The position numbers and the translations under genes are program-made. Of a stretch of 64,000 nucleotides of DNA, positions 36,821 through 46,428 are shown one piece after another (within the stretch, counting starts at the first letter, position 1; each line of letters begins with the position of its first letter). A model generated the notes under the pieces. The model had not been told where the DNA came from and did no database searches. It was given only the letters and a program-made list of their open reading frames with translations. The DNA is from Candidatus Uabimicrobium amorphum (GTDB taxonomy: Bacteria > Planctomycetota > Uabimicrobiia > Uabimicrobiales > Uabimicrobiaceae). The stretch is taken from positions 4,712,001-4,776,000 of the forward strand of contig NZ_AP019860.1 in NCBI RefSeq assembly GCF_009002475.1. Direction: 5' to 3'.

Positions 36821-37843
36821 CTAACTGTGTTTTTGTCGTCTTCTACGGCGCATAATCTTGGGAAAGACAATAAACAAAATTACCAAATAAAATCCCGCAT
36901 CATGTCCTGTATACACATACTGTGTGATCGGTGGACGTTCTACAGGGCTTTGGTTTTTTGATATGGAGAAATACACGTCGTCGCTACCTGGACGCGGCGA
37001 TGAATAGTCTTCAAACTCTGTGAGAAACCAATTGACGGGTGGTGTTGTTAGCGGAAGATTTAGTCGCTGGAGCAACAATTCCTTGCTACCCTTATTTAGT
37101 TTATTTGCCCACACCACCTTCCCTGGCCACAATTTTTTTCCCAGAGTTCCCTGCATGCGTTTTTTGGCCAAGAAAAAGATACGCAATAACCGTTGTTGCT
37201 CATTATGGACTTCTTGTACCGGTTCGCGGTAGGGAAAAAAAGGTTTCGGGGTTTCGAAGGTCATGCGTACAGCTGAGGTGGATACTTTATTGGTTTCGTC
37301 TGTTTTGGCAATTTTAAACGCTGAAATTTTCCAGCCAGCTTCAACGTAAGGGTTGACCCAATCAACCAGATTTTTGGGAAATGTGTAGCCGTGTTGTTGT
37401 AGCCACGTTTGCAGAGAATTACTGTCGCTGGCTTGCAAAATGACCGCATCATATCCGGCAACGCGTTTTTCTTCTAGTACCGTTACGCCTTGCGCTCCCA
37501 TTGATTTATCCATTGCTGTACAGCTGCATGCTAGACGCATCGGACGACTTTGGGTAATAACACGCGGTTTGGTCAATTCGCGCAAATATACAAATGCGTC
37601 GTCGCTTGCTTCTGCCAATGTTGGTTTTGTAGGTGTGGGAACTAAAAAGCCAAAGTCTTTTGCTGGGGTAACAAAAGAGGCGCGACGTATGAAGTGCTGC
37701 GTTTTTGTCGTGGGGTCCCAAATAATAATCGCACTTTCTGTGGCAATATCCACCTGTACATTTGGGGGCGGTGCTGGCGCACAGGCTTGCGTTGTCTCAA
37801 TCAAAGACCATATTGTAACTAATAAGAGAAGAAGTTTTTGCAT
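36821..37843 (-). CDS. DUF2330-type secreted protein with C-terminal membrane anchor
   Basis: 340 residues. The start is the ATG at 37843, because AAGGAAA lies 6 nt upstream and a signal peptide follows directly (MQKLLLLLVTIWSLIETTQA, cleaved before CAPAPPP). A longer frame upstream has no such features. The CAPAPPP...IIIWDPTTKTQHFIRRASF opening matches DUF2330 proteins. A transmembrane segment near 318-332 and a Lys/Arg/His tail end the protein, so most of it should face outward. Biochemical role unknown. Confidence 0.85.
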   Translation of the reverse strand: MQKLLLLLVTIWSLIETTQACAPAPPPNVQVDIATESAIIIWDPTTKTQHFIRRASFVTPAKDFGFLVPTPTKPTLAEASDDAFVYLRELTKPRVITQSRPMRLACSCTAMDKSMGAQGVTVLEEKRVAGYDAVILQASDSNSLQTWLQQHGYTFPKNLVDWVNPYVEAGWKISAFKIAKTDETNKVSTSAVRMTFETPKPFFPYREPVQEVHNEQQRLLRIFFLAKKRMQGTLGKKLWPGKVVWANKLNKGSKELLLQRLNLPLTTPPVNWFLTEFEDYSSPRPGSDDVYFSISKNQSPVERPPITQYVYTGHDAGFYLVILFIVFPKIMRRRRRQKHS

Positions 37844-38107
37844 TTTATATTTCCTTATCCTTTGGTATTTATTGTTTTGCTGAAGTCCGTTTAAATTATT
37901 TTTGACGTTTTTTCGTATATTTTTTATTTCGCCTCTGCGATCACTACTAAAATTAAATTGCTTGCGTTGCATTTTCAAGTTAGAGTAGTAGAAAATTCAT
38001 TTTAGCAAAATTATAAAATGAAATGATAGACAAACCTACAAAATGTGGATGGATGTGGATAACTTTGTGGATAACTTTTACGATAGGCTGATAATATAGG
38101 TGAACAC

Positions 38108-38866
38108 ATGTGTATTGTTTTTTTTAGCTATAAATCGCACCCGCGCTATTTTCTAATCGCGGCGTTTAATCGCGATGAGTATCTGGATCGCGAGACATTG
38201 GCGGCGCACTTTTGGGATGAAACTCCGATACTGGCAGGAAAAGATGCCGTACGTGGTGGGACGTGGTTTGGTATGACAACAACTGGCCGTTATTCGTGGT
38301 TAACGAACTTTCGCAGCGGTTCAAGGCCTATTTCTGGGCAAAAGTCTCGTGGAGCGCTTGTGACAAATTATCTGTTGTCCAATACCTCACCTAGTGTATA
38401 TTTTGAGGATATTAACAAGGAAGCGCAACTTTATGGCGGTAGTAATGTCGTTGCCGGAGATACGAAACAATTGTGCTATTATTCAACGATCACACAAGAA
38501 ATTCACGAACTCTCTCCAGGTATTTATGGTTTGTCGAATCATTTGCTGGACACTTCTTGGCCAAAATTGGTCTATGGAAAGCAGGCGTTTACTAAAGCGA
38601 TTCAAAGTGAAGACGAACGGCAAATTCGCGATCAGTTGTTGCATTTGATGCAAAACAAGCGTCGTGCTTCTATTTTTAAACTTCCCAAGACCGGTGTTTC
38701 TAAATATTTTGAGTGGTATTTTTCCTCCATTTTTGTCCATATGCGCGGTTACGGTACGCGCACTACAACTCTGCTTTTCATCACTCATGACGGCACGGCA
38801 AACTATTACGAATACACTCACCAAGATAAAGATACCCAACTACTTGAATTTTCTATAAAATTATAA
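38108..38866 (+). CDS. NRDE (TANGO2) family protein
   Basis: 252 residues. It begins MCIVFF, with Cys2 as the likely N-terminal nucleophile after Met removal, and has the name-giving NRDE at 21-24, then RGGTWFGM and TNFR. The family is linked to haem or lipid handling in eukaryotes, with bacterial roles unclear. The start is fixed by the invariant MC. There is no signal peptide. Gene stands alone between a promoter gap and a repeat-rich spacer. Confidence 0.95.
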   Translation: MCIVFFSYKSHPRYFLIAAFNRDEYLDRETLAAHFWDETPILAGKDAVRGGTWFGMTTTGRYSWLTNFRSGSRPISGQKSRGALVTNYLLSNTSPSVYFEDINKEAQLYGGSNVVAGDTKQLCYYSTITQEIHELSPGIYGLSNHLLDTSWPKLVYGKQAFTKAIQSEDERQIRDQLLHLMQNKRRASIFKLPKTGVSKYFEWYFSSIFVHMRGYGTRTTTLLFITHDGTANYYEYTHQDKDTQLLEFSIKL

Positions 38867-39359
38867 ATTTATAAAAAAATCTCAACAGATATAATAGATG
38901 TTACGTACTTATTATAACGCACTGCGTTATGTGCGGAGTTTATGTGATTCTGACGAATTTGGTCATTGTCTATTTTAGCACGAGCCCGCTTGTGAGCGCG
39001 AATCCGTACCAAAGGTCTTTTCAAAAGGCAATGATCACACATCGATTAGGGCGTGTCATCAATTAGCGAAACTCGCCAAATGTAGAGAAAATATACACCT
39101 AGTGTCATTCCTGGCTTGACCAGGAATCCACAAATAAAAGTGCAAAACCCAATAAAGACAAGAATTTCTTTTTACATAAGAATTTTTTTCTTTTATTGTT
39201 TTCTCTCTTAAAAAGAGTGGATCCCGCATCAAGTACGGGATGACACCGTAAAGGAAATATTTCTTTAATTGATGACAGCCCGTAGAACGTATGGATCTTT
39301 ACAAAGTAAATGAAATCACCAAAAGTTAGAATCAGGGATTTTCTTTTAAGGAATTTTTT
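38867..39359. other. 493-bp intergenic region with palindromes
   Basis: Contains a near-perfect palindrome ATAACGCA-C-TGCGTTAT (38914-38930) shortly after the NRDE gene, likely a terminator-type hairpin, and the MITE-like element at 39101-39248. No coding frame with a ribosome site. Confidence 0.6.
39101..39248. repeat. MITE/REP-like element, relative of the 3.0-3.5 kb array
   Basis: About 148 bp bounded by TGTCATTCC and GGGATGACA, the same terminal inverted repeats as the array at 3020-3487. Two hairpins: ATTCCTGG/CCAGGAAT (39107-39127) and ATCCCG/CGGGAT (39221-39241). The interior is AT-rich and unlike the 90-bp units. Confidence 0.75.
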
Positions 39360-40649
39360 ATGAACAAAATTATTATTCGCATGGTCATATGCATTGTTTT
39401 AGTTGTGGCCGCGGTTGTATTGTTTTCTGTTGGCTTTCGTTATATTCAAGACGGCTATATGGGTGTCGAGATTAGCGTTGTGGGTAAAGAGCGCGTTTTA
39501 CCACAGCCCTTACGTGCTGGTTGGTACTGGCGGCGTCCTTTGATGGTGCAAATCGAAACATATTCGATTAACGAAAGATCCGCAAGAATAGAAATGCGTA
39601 ATGCATTAGATCAGCACAAAAAGTGGGTAAATGCTCGTGGTACTGTGTACTACCAACTGCAGGGAGAAAAATTGGTAGATTTACACAAAAAATACGATAA
39701 CTCATACCGTATTGACAATAAAGTGAAATCGTTTTTTGAGTGGAAGCTCAAAGCGACATTGTCAGAGTTTTCACGCGAAGATGTTTTTGGCAAAGAACGA
39801 CCAAAATTGGTGGAGCTTATGACAAAGAGGATGAAGGATAGTTTTGATGCTGAAGGAATTATGATCAACGAAGTGGTGATTGAAGATGTGTCTTTTCCAA
39901 ATAACTACACCGAAGATATTAACAGTTATCCAACGACCTCCATTCCAATGAGCCTGAATAATTTTGATTGTAACACCAGTGATAAGCAACGTCTGATACT
40001 TGACTTTAAAGTGTACTACCACATTGATCCCAAAAATGCGGAGCGTGTTCATAATGAATTGGGAACAGCATATGTAAAGAAAGACATTGAACCTGCTGCA
40101 AAAAGTGTGATTAGCCGCGTAACCACGTTGTATCCTATGGAAGATATTTACAACGGCAAAACCCGTGCAAAAGTAGAAGCAGATATCGAAAAGAATTTAA
40201 AAGAAAAAATGGCGGACAATGGTATTGAAATTGATGATGTCATGATCACCGATGTTAGTTTTGACGCCGATTATCAAAACATTCTCGACCAAATCCAAAA
40301 ATCACGCCGTAATATGGAACGCCTCAAGATCGAAGAACAAGAAAATAAAATACGCGCGGAAATAGAAGATAAAGCTTTGGCGAGAAAGCGCGAAAATGAA
40401 AAACTAGATGCAGAGGCCGCAAAGGAAGCGGAGTTAATACGTTCTAGAGGAATACGCGAAGCGGAAATTATTCGTGCAGAAGGTAAGGCCGAAGCGCTAC
40501 TAAAGGTACAAAAGATCATTGCGGAAAACCCAGATATTTTACGTTATTTATATGTGGATAAGATATCAGACAAAGTCAAAGTAATTGTGATGCCAAGTAA
40601 TGACAATAAGCTAAGCATCGACAACTTAATGCATGACAAGAGCAAGTAG
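39360..40649 (+). CDS. SPFH/band-7 membrane protein with tandem band-7-like halves
   Basis: 429 residues. An N-terminal transmembrane helix (about 7-27), then two similar halves: about 80-185 and 215-315 each run from a VYY-x(Q/H) strand through a basic helix to an I-x-(E/D)-DV-x-(F/I)-x(3)-Y motif (IEDVSFPNNY, ITDVSFDADY). A long charged coiled coil (about 315-400) and a short tail follow. SPFH proteins form ring assemblies that order membrane proteins, often with FtsH-type proteases. Duplication of the band-7 part is unusual. AAGGAA precedes the ATG. The next gene starts 41 bp on. Confidence 0.88.
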   Translation: MNKIIIRMVICIVLVVAAVVLFSVGFRYIQDGYMGVEISVVGKERVLPQPLRAGWYWRRPLMVQIETYSINERSARIEMRNALDQHKKWVNARGTVYYQLQGEKLVDLHKKYDNSYRIDNKVKSFFEWKLKATLSEFSREDVFGKERPKLVELMTKRMKDSFDAEGIMINEVVIEDVSFPNNYTEDINSYPTTSIPMSLNNFDCNTSDKQRLILDFKVYYHIDPKNAERVHNELGTAYVKKDIEPAAKSVISRVTTLYPMEDIYNGKTRAKVEADIEKNLKEKMADNGIEIDDVMITDVSFDADYQNILDQIQKSRRNMERLKIEEQENKIRAEIEDKALARKRENEKLDAEAAKEAELIRSRGIREAEIIRAEGKAEALLKVQKIIAENPDILRYLYVDKISDKVKVIVMPSNDNKLSIDNLMHDKSK

Positions 40650-40690
40650 GCAAAATCTATGTTTCTTCAACTATTAGTAAGGAGCTAAGT

Positions 40691-43600
40691 ATGTTACAGT
40701 TTTTCGTAACTTTACTGGCTGCTGCTGCCATTTTCATGGGACTCGTCTCTGAATCCGTTGTTGCTGTGGTCATGTTAGGCATTTTGTGGATTGTCATTAC
40801 ACAAAACCTTCGCGAGGTACGTTGGAACTTTCTCAGTATCTTAAAGCATTTATTTTGGATTTTTGTATTTGGCGTTACCATTGTGGCCACGTCGGAAATC
40901 AGTTATGCGATTTATTTTTTGATATTTTTCTTTATCAATCGCTTTGGGATGGTGCAACACACCTCGAAGTATTGGTGGTTATCTATTTTTGTGTTTATGT
41001 GCTTATGTTGTATGATGCACGAGTTATCGGTAATTGTTTTGAGCATTTACTGGTACTTTTTCTATCGCCACCATGAGTTGAGTGACTATATCCAGCAGAA
41101 AAACGCTGTAAAAATAAATTTCGGAGTGGAAATTGCCTATGGCTTTTGTATGTTCGCTTCTGTAATAAGCATGATGCCTTCTAACTACTACCGTTCTTAC
41201 CACGTTGGGTCGACATTGACGATGTTGCTCTTTTTTGGGATATTGTCCTTCCTAGCATATCGGAAACGTCGTAGTGACGGAGAACACACAGTTAATGTCG
41301 TATCATCCAAACCAATAAATGCTCTTGAGACCGAAGATAAAGATACACCAGAACCTGCAAAAGAAAAGAGCGAAGAAGCGAAATCAGGTGAGCAGCGTGA
41401 GGTACAAGCTGTAAAGCCAAAGCCTGTACCTACGAAAAAGCCCAGTGAGTTTTGGAAAAATGTCGCAGCTTTTATTAAAAACAATATAGGAAATCTCTTA
41501 CTACTATTTGGTGTGTTGTTTGTATTGACAGCACTTGTCACTTTTTTACGTAGTAATTGGGATCAATTTAAATATATTGTGTTTGTTTGCTATTGTTTAC
41601 TGACAATAAGTTTGTTTGCCGGTAGTTATTATATTTTCTTTAAGAAAAAGAGCCTTGTCAAATTATCATTGTTGTTGTCTCTTTTAGCGACGATATTTTT
41701 TCCCTTTGTGTTTTATTTTGCCGTCAAAATAGGTCTTCTTGAAGATCACGGTAACAAATATACCGTGTTTTGGATGACAACGATATTGTCTGTAATACAT
41801 ATGCGTATGTACCACAGTACAATTTTTACGTTTGTGTCTTCGGTTTTGACCATTTCCTCGACATTTTTGACATTGCAAAAATTTGTATCACCATATTATG
41901 AAACGTATGCCATTGCATTTGCCATTTTAGCTTTATTGCAATTTGCGACACGTTTAGTTGTGAGCGAAAACAAACGCTGTGAGTGGATTTTAATCGGCAC
42001 AGCGAATATCGTATTTGTGGCGACATGTATTACGTCTCTATTATTTTGGGACGCATATGTCTTTGCGTTTGTGATGATGTGTGGTATTGGCTTTGCATTA
42101 TGGCAAATCAATACAATTTTGCACACGTGGAATGCCTACTTTTATGGTTTGCTATTCGCCGGTTCAAGTCTCGGACTCACAATATCCCTGTGTTGCATTG
42201 CCGATTTGTCTACATTTTGGTTAGGTGTGCCAACGGCAAGCGTTGCGCTGCTATTGTTACATAACAAAATAGGAAAAAAAGAAACGACATTGGCACTACA
42301 TCACTGCGGTTTCGTGACGCCGATCGTATTGTTTTTGATATACATCCACTACGGAGCTTATAGCTCTTACGAAGGACAGTTGTCGGTGTTGCTATTCTCT
42401 TTGCTTTCGACTTGGGGATACACGAGTTGTAATGCACGACTACAAAAAACAGCGATTAGTTATTGTGCGATTATTTTTCAATTGTTGGCCATCGCTGAAA
42501 TTCTAAAAATTCTCCATTTAGATGTTCATATATACTCATGTGTATTTTTAGTCTGGGCTACGATCGCCGCATGGTTGAGCGTACACGAAAAATGGCGTGA
42601 ATATGAGTGGCTCACGGCTCCTTTGCAGCGCTGTTCTCTGTGGACAATGCCAGCAGTGTTGTTTTATCTTGTCATATGGGGACATGATTTTTACTACAAT
42701 CACTTCTTTACCATGTGCCTCATTTTATTAATGACAAGTGCTTTTTGCATTTACACGGCGATTTTACTACGACGCAACGATCTTATTGCGGCGGGTGTTG
42801 CGGTGTTTATCACGCTGTGTACCATGATCCACAACTATTACGATTACTCTTTTCACTACCTTGCCGCTGCTGTTGTCTTTTTCTGTATTGTTGCCTTGTA
42901 TTTGGCACGGATGTGGGCAAAAGTTCGCGAGATTGAAATAAGTGAGCGTATCTTAGGCTTTATTTTAATTCCGATCGTTACTACATTTTCGACAATTTCT
43001 ACATGTATGGCGTTGGGAAATGAGGTGTGGCAAGTCCATATCGTTCTCATTTTAGCGGTGTTGTTTTTCGTGATGAAATACGCACTACATCCACAGAAAA
43101 CGACTGTTTTTTGGGGACTAGGCTATATTACACTCAGCTACTTTATGTTTACATGTAATGGCGAATCGTTTTTCGATTGGGGAATGCATTTTGCCATACT
43201 TGCGATTATTTTAGCTCTAGGTACTAAGTTCTTTGCCGAGGAAATAACCGAAACCACTCTCAATTACGTACGAATACTGTTTATCGTATGTAGTGTACAA
43301 TTTATTGCTTTTATTCGTTTCTATTATCATGAAAACGCATGGTTTCCTGCGCTTCTTGTCGTTTTAAACGCTGTATTGGCAATAAAAGACGTACGTTTGT
43401 GGCTCGTGTATGGTTTTTTTGTTCATTCATACGCACTATACTTTTTCCTACTACCTCAGGGACTATTTACTTTTCAGTACGCGTTGTTCTTTATCCCTGT
43501 AGCCATTGGATTGTTTGCTGTTTGCAAGCGTTTGCCGCAAATATGGGTATCTCCCACATGGATGATTTCCCATGCCACGGTATTGTTTTTCTTGCTCTTG

Positions 43601-45208
43601 CCCATAGCACTTCCCGGCATGGTGCCATCGGCCTTTATTTCGATGTGGGTGATCGCGATGGCATTTGTGTTTTATTTTGTATGTCTTTACTACGAAAAAA
43701 AGCCTTTGTACAGTTACATAAGCACTGCGCTGTTTAGTGGCTGTGCTCTCGTGGCACTTTTTGCCTCGAAATCATTGTGGGGGGCTGAAATTGCTTTGGC
43801 CATGGCAGTGATTAGTGCACTTATTGCGACCGCAGGTTATTTTGTGTTGCAAAAAGAGCAGGATATTGCCCGACCCATTTTTTACGTGGTGATGTCCAAC
43901 GTACTTTTGATATCTTTGTCACTAGTTTTTATTGGCAAAATCAATTATCCAACGTTACTCAGTTTATTACTGAGTTCGATGATCGCTGCGGTAACAGTAT
44001 ATTTGAAAACAACGCCCGCAGGATATTACAATACCTGTGCGTTCTTTTCGATGGCTCTCTTTGCACTTGCGAATTACTTGATTATCGAAAAAATGGATTT
44101 ACACCCTGTGCCAAGTGGACTACTCGTCATTTTTCTCGCCGCGGTTCACTTGTTTGTTGCGCGAATATCCAGCGCCGTACCATCTCTACAAAAAGCTTTT
44201 TTCTTTGCAGCCACAGTTTTACCGCTTCTTTCGCTAATTCACGCGCATGCAAGTCTACACATAACGTTATTTATGGCCTTGGCGTCTGTCATGTATTTGG
44301 TTGTGGGATATAAGCAACGCATTACATTGTTCGCACCCCTTGGTTTGACAACGGCAGCAATTGCGTGTTATTCTTTTGTTGCCTTCATGTACTTTAGCTA
44401 TGAGAATTTGATGATACTGTCAGTAATGATGGGTGTGTTGTTACTGTATGCCGCGCATTTTATACCAGAGAAATTTGCGGACTATGCAATGAAACCGTTG
44501 ACTCTAGTTGCTTATGGCAATTATGCGGTGTTCTTGTTACTATTTTTAGTCGATGCCAATGTTTCGGTATATCTAGTGGCGGTGTTGACTCTTGCCAATA
44601 GTGTGGTACTTTTGTACTTATATACTAGAAGTAAGCAACATCTTACGGTCGCAGGTGTTTCTTTTGCATTCTCCTACTACGTGATTCTTTTTTCGTGGGC
44701 AACATCCGTATGGGAATTCTACACGGTTCCTGTGGGAATGGCCATGATCGCCTATGCTTACTATCTACATCGGAAGCATAGTTTTGCCTACTACAAAGAC
44801 TTACTGTTTGTGGGTTTGTTGATGATTTTTGTTCCGACATTGGTTCAAAGCTATCATGGATGGTTTGATCATCTGTATGCATTAGGCGTTTCACCATATT
44901 ATCATTTAACGCATTCATTCTTCCTTGTGGTGGAGTCACTAATTATCTTATTGGTAGGTGCCTATCGCAAAGAATTGTTATTCTTTTTTACAGGTTTAAC
45001 TTTCTTACTCGCTGATGTGACCCTGGTGTTGTTTGCCTATGTCAACTTTGGTGTAATTCCTCAGTCGATATGGTGGGCAGGGCTTGGGGTTCTGTGCATC
45101 GGTTCGTGGGTAATTATCGAGTACAAAAAGGAATGGTTAAACGATATACGCAAATACTTATCTGACAAGAAGAGTAAATGGCGTGAAGATTTGAAAACTT
45201 GGAGTTAG
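40691..45208 (+). CDS. Giant polytopic membrane protein (DUF2339-like layout)
   Basis: 1505 residues, hydrophobic nearly throughout: roughly 35-45 transmembrane-like segments by eye. The only long soluble part is a Lys/Glu/Pro-rich loop at about 195-255. After it, FWKNVAAFIKN...NLLLLFGVLFVLTALVTFLRSNW recalls the start of DUF2339/DUF2157-type proteins. No transporter, GT or catalytic motif was found. AAGGAG, 6 nt before the ATG, fixes the start. It follows the band-7 gene closely and ends at a strong terminator. The coding frame is intact over 4.5 kb, so it is under selection. Confidence 0.85.
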   Translation: MLQFFVTLLAAAAIFMGLVSESVVAVVMLGILWIVITQNLREVRWNFLSILKHLFWIFVFGVTIVATSEISYAIYFLIFFFINRFGMVQHTSKYWWLSIFVFMCLCCMMHELSVIVLSIYWYFFYRHHELSDYIQQKNAVKINFGVEIAYGFCMFASVISMMPSNYYRSYHVGSTLTMLLFFGILSFLAYRKRRSDGEHTVNVVSSKPINALETEDKDTPEPAKEKSEEAKSGEQREVQAVKPKPVPTKKPSEFWKNVAAFIKNNIGNLLLLFGVLFVLTALVTFLRSNWDQFKYIVFVCYCLLTISLFAGSYYIFFKKKSLVKLSLLLSLLATIFFPFVFYFAVKIGLLEDHGNKYTVFWMTTILSVIHMRMYHSTIFTFVSSVLTISSTFLTLQKFVSPYYETYAIAFAILALLQFATRLVVSENKRCEWILIGTANIVFVATCITSLLFWDAYVFAFVMMCGIGFALWQINTILHTWNAYFYGLLFAGSSLGLTISLCCIADLSTFWLGVPTASVALLLLHNKIGKKETTLALHHCGFVTPIVLFLIYIHYGAYSSYEGQLSVLLFSLLSTWGYTSCNARLQKTAISYCAIIFQLLAIAEILKILHLDVHIYSCVFLVWATIAAWLSVHEKWREYEWLTAPLQRCSLWTMPAVLFYLVIWGHDFYYNHFFTMCLILLMTSAFCIYTAILLRRNDLIAAGVAVFITLCTMIHNYYDYSFHYLAAAVVFFCIVALYLARMWAKVREIEISERILGFILIPIVTTFSTISTCMALGNEVWQVHIVLILAVLFFVMKYALHPQKTTVFWGLGYITLSYFMFTCNGESFFDWGMHFAILAIILALGTKFFAEEITETTLNYVRILFIVCSVQFIAFIRFYYHENAWFPALLVVLNAVLAIKDVRLWLVYGFFVHSYALYFFLLPQGLFTFQYALFFIPVAIGLFAVCKRLPQIWVSPTWMISHATVLFFLLLPIALPGMVPSAFISMWVIAMAFVFYFVCLYYEKKPLYSYISTALFSGCALVALFASKSLWGAEIALAMAVISALIATAGYFVLQKEQDIARPIFYVVMSNVLLISLSLVFIGKINYPTLLSLLLSSMIAAVTVYLKTTPAGYYNTCAFFSMALFALANYLIIEKMDLHPVPSGLLVIFLAAVHLFVARISSAVPSLQKAFFFAATVLPLLSLIHAHASLHITLFMALASVMYLVVGYKQRITLFAPLGLTTAAIACYSFVAFMYFSYENLMILSVMMGVLLLYAAHFIPEKFADYAMKPLTLVAYGNYAVFLLLFLVDANVSVYLVAVLTLANSVVLLYLYTRSKQHLTVAGVSFAFSYYVILFSWATSVWEFYTVPVGMAMIAYAYYLHRKHSFAYYKDLLFVGLLMIFVPTLVQSYHGWFDHLYALGVSPYYHLTHSFFLVVESLIILLVGAYRKELLFFFTGLTFLLADVTLVLFAYVNFGVIPQSIWWAGLGVLCIGSWVIIEYKKEWLNDIRKYLSDKKSKWREDLKTWS

Positions 45209-45225
45209 ATATTCACTTTTGTTTA

Positions 45226-45256
45226 CAAAGGACGGTTAATCCGTCCTTTGTTTTTT
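45226..45256 (+). terminator. Strong intrinsic terminator
   Basis: CAAAGGACGG (45226-45235) and CCGTCCTTTG (45241-45250) form a perfect 10-bp stem with a 5-nt loop and six U after it. It closes the band-7/giant-protein unit and lies 15 bp before the next start codon, so the next gene relies on read-through or on a promoter within this element. Confidence 0.9.
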
Positions 45257-45270
45257 AAGGAAATAGAACA

Positions 45271-46065
45271 ATGAGTCGTTTTGCACAAACCTGGCAAAAA
45301 GTAACTGAATTGATACAGCAATACGATTTTGCGAAGAGTACGGCGACAGCTTCACGTGTGTCAATGATTGAAATGGCCAATAAAATTGGACCGAAGATGC
45401 GCCTAGTTCACAGCGACACCCTACAAGAAATAGGCCGCTTACCGCGCAGTAGCGAAAATATGACGCTAGATGCGCTTGACGGTATTCGTCACTACGGAGC
45501 ACCTGTTGTGGAAATCTTTATGGTCAGCCATCGCTGGCTAAATCCATCCATGGACGCAACCATATCACACCCCGATGACAAAGACAACCGCAAGGCTCTA
45601 GCGATCAACGAATTTACCAAGTGGCGCAAAAAATGGGTGGAAGATACGCATCGATTTACACCCGAAATTTTTTATTGGATTGACTATTGTTGTGTCAACC
45701 AAGACGCGCCGCAAGAGGAGATGGCGATGTTGCCGTTGTGGGTGGCGTGTTGTGAACGCTTTTTACGCATAGAAACACCCGACTATGACGAAAGAACTTG
45801 GTGTCGTATAGAGCCTATTCTTTCGTACGTATTTTCGTTTGCCGATCATGAAACAATTATTGACTTGGATTACAAATGCAATTGGCCGCACACTGGTAAT
45901 GAAGAAAAGCGGACGCTTCGCGATCCTCAGCAAGGAAAACTTACAAATCCACAGGACATGGACATCGTCATGCAACTACTCGCAGCGACAAAAAACGTGC
46001 AACCACAGCGCGGTAAACAAAAAGTGGTGATGGATAAAACGCAAATTAAGTGTTTTGTGTTGTAA
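45271..46065 (+). CDS. TIR/HET-like domain protein
   Basis: 264 residues, no signal or membrane segment. A first strand VEIFMVSHRW (80-89) resembles the opening strand of TIR/HET-related domains; FYWIDYCCVNQ (134-144) matches the W-I-D-x-x-C-x-N-Q motif of fungal HET and related TIR-like families; and YDERTWCRIE (172-181) matches the WCxxE helix that carries the catalytic Glu of TIR NADases (Glu181 here). The call is by motif only. The family includes immune NAD+-cleaving effectors, but a signalling or scaffolding role is possible. AAGGAA precedes the ATG. The next gene encodes a small membrane protein 17 bp on. Confidence 0.7.
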   Translation: MSRFAQTWQKVTELIQQYDFAKSTATASRVSMIEMANKIGPKMRLVHSDTLQEIGRLPRSSENMTLDALDGIRHYGAPVVEIFMVSHRWLNPSMDATISHPDDKDNRKALAINEFTKWRKKWVEDTHRFTPEIFYWIDYCCVNQDAPQEEMAMLPLWVACCERFLRIETPDYDERTWCRIEPILSYVFSFADHETIIDLDYKCNWPHTGNEEKRTLRDPQQGKLTNPQDMDIVMQLLAATKNVQPQRGKQKVVMDKTQIKCFVL

Positions 46066-46082
46066 ATTGGAATAAGAGCTTT

Positions 46083-46418
46083 ATGGAAAAAGAACAACAC
46101 TTATTTTTTGAGGTTGTCGATACTTTTCAAGACCGAAGTATTGCCATTGCGCGAATTCTAGTGTATACGCATTTGGCAATATTGATGTTTACCTCAACCT
46201 TAAGTCTCTATACTCTGTTTTATCCGGATTCGTACTTTGTAACGTTGATGTGGCACCTCGACCAAAAAATTATGTTTAGGTCTGTTTTTTTGTTTTTGCC
46301 ATTGGGATTTTTTTTTATCGCGAATTTTTTGCCTGAGAAAAAATCAAAAGTGTATGTACTGTGTGCGCATGGCTTTCTTATTTTTGCACAGTTTATGTTA
46401 TTTGCAATTTTTCACTGA
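46083..46418 (+). CDS. Small membrane protein downstream of the TIR/HET-like gene
   Basis: 111 residues from the ATG at 46083; an upstream in-frame start at 46050 would overlap the previous gene. Three hydrophobic segments (about 19-41, 58-76 and 88-108) with a short cytoplasmic-type N-terminus. It has no recognised family. Its placement right after the TIR/HET-like gene suggests a pair, possibly effector plus membrane partner, which is inference. Confidence 0.65.
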   Translation: MEKEQHLFFEVVDTFQDRSIAIARILVYTHLAILMFTSTLSLYTLFYPDSYFVTLMWHLDQKIMFRSVFLFLPLGFFFIANFLPEKKSKVYVLCAHGFLIFAQFMLFAIFH

Positions 46419-46428
46419 CGTTTGTGTT

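Noticed and set aside
37844..37978. 45-residue N-terminal extension of the DUF2330 protein
   Set aside because: It would bury the signal peptide; the ATG at 37843 has a good ribosome site directly before the signal sequence.
40691..45208. Several fused membrane genes or a frameshift artefact
   Set aside because: One frame is open for 4.5 kb with uniform composition and a single good ribosome site at its start.
45271..46418. A full phage-defence island
   Set aside because: Neighbouring genes are kinases, membrane proteins and chaperones; no nuclease, helicase, integrase or known defence partner is seen.
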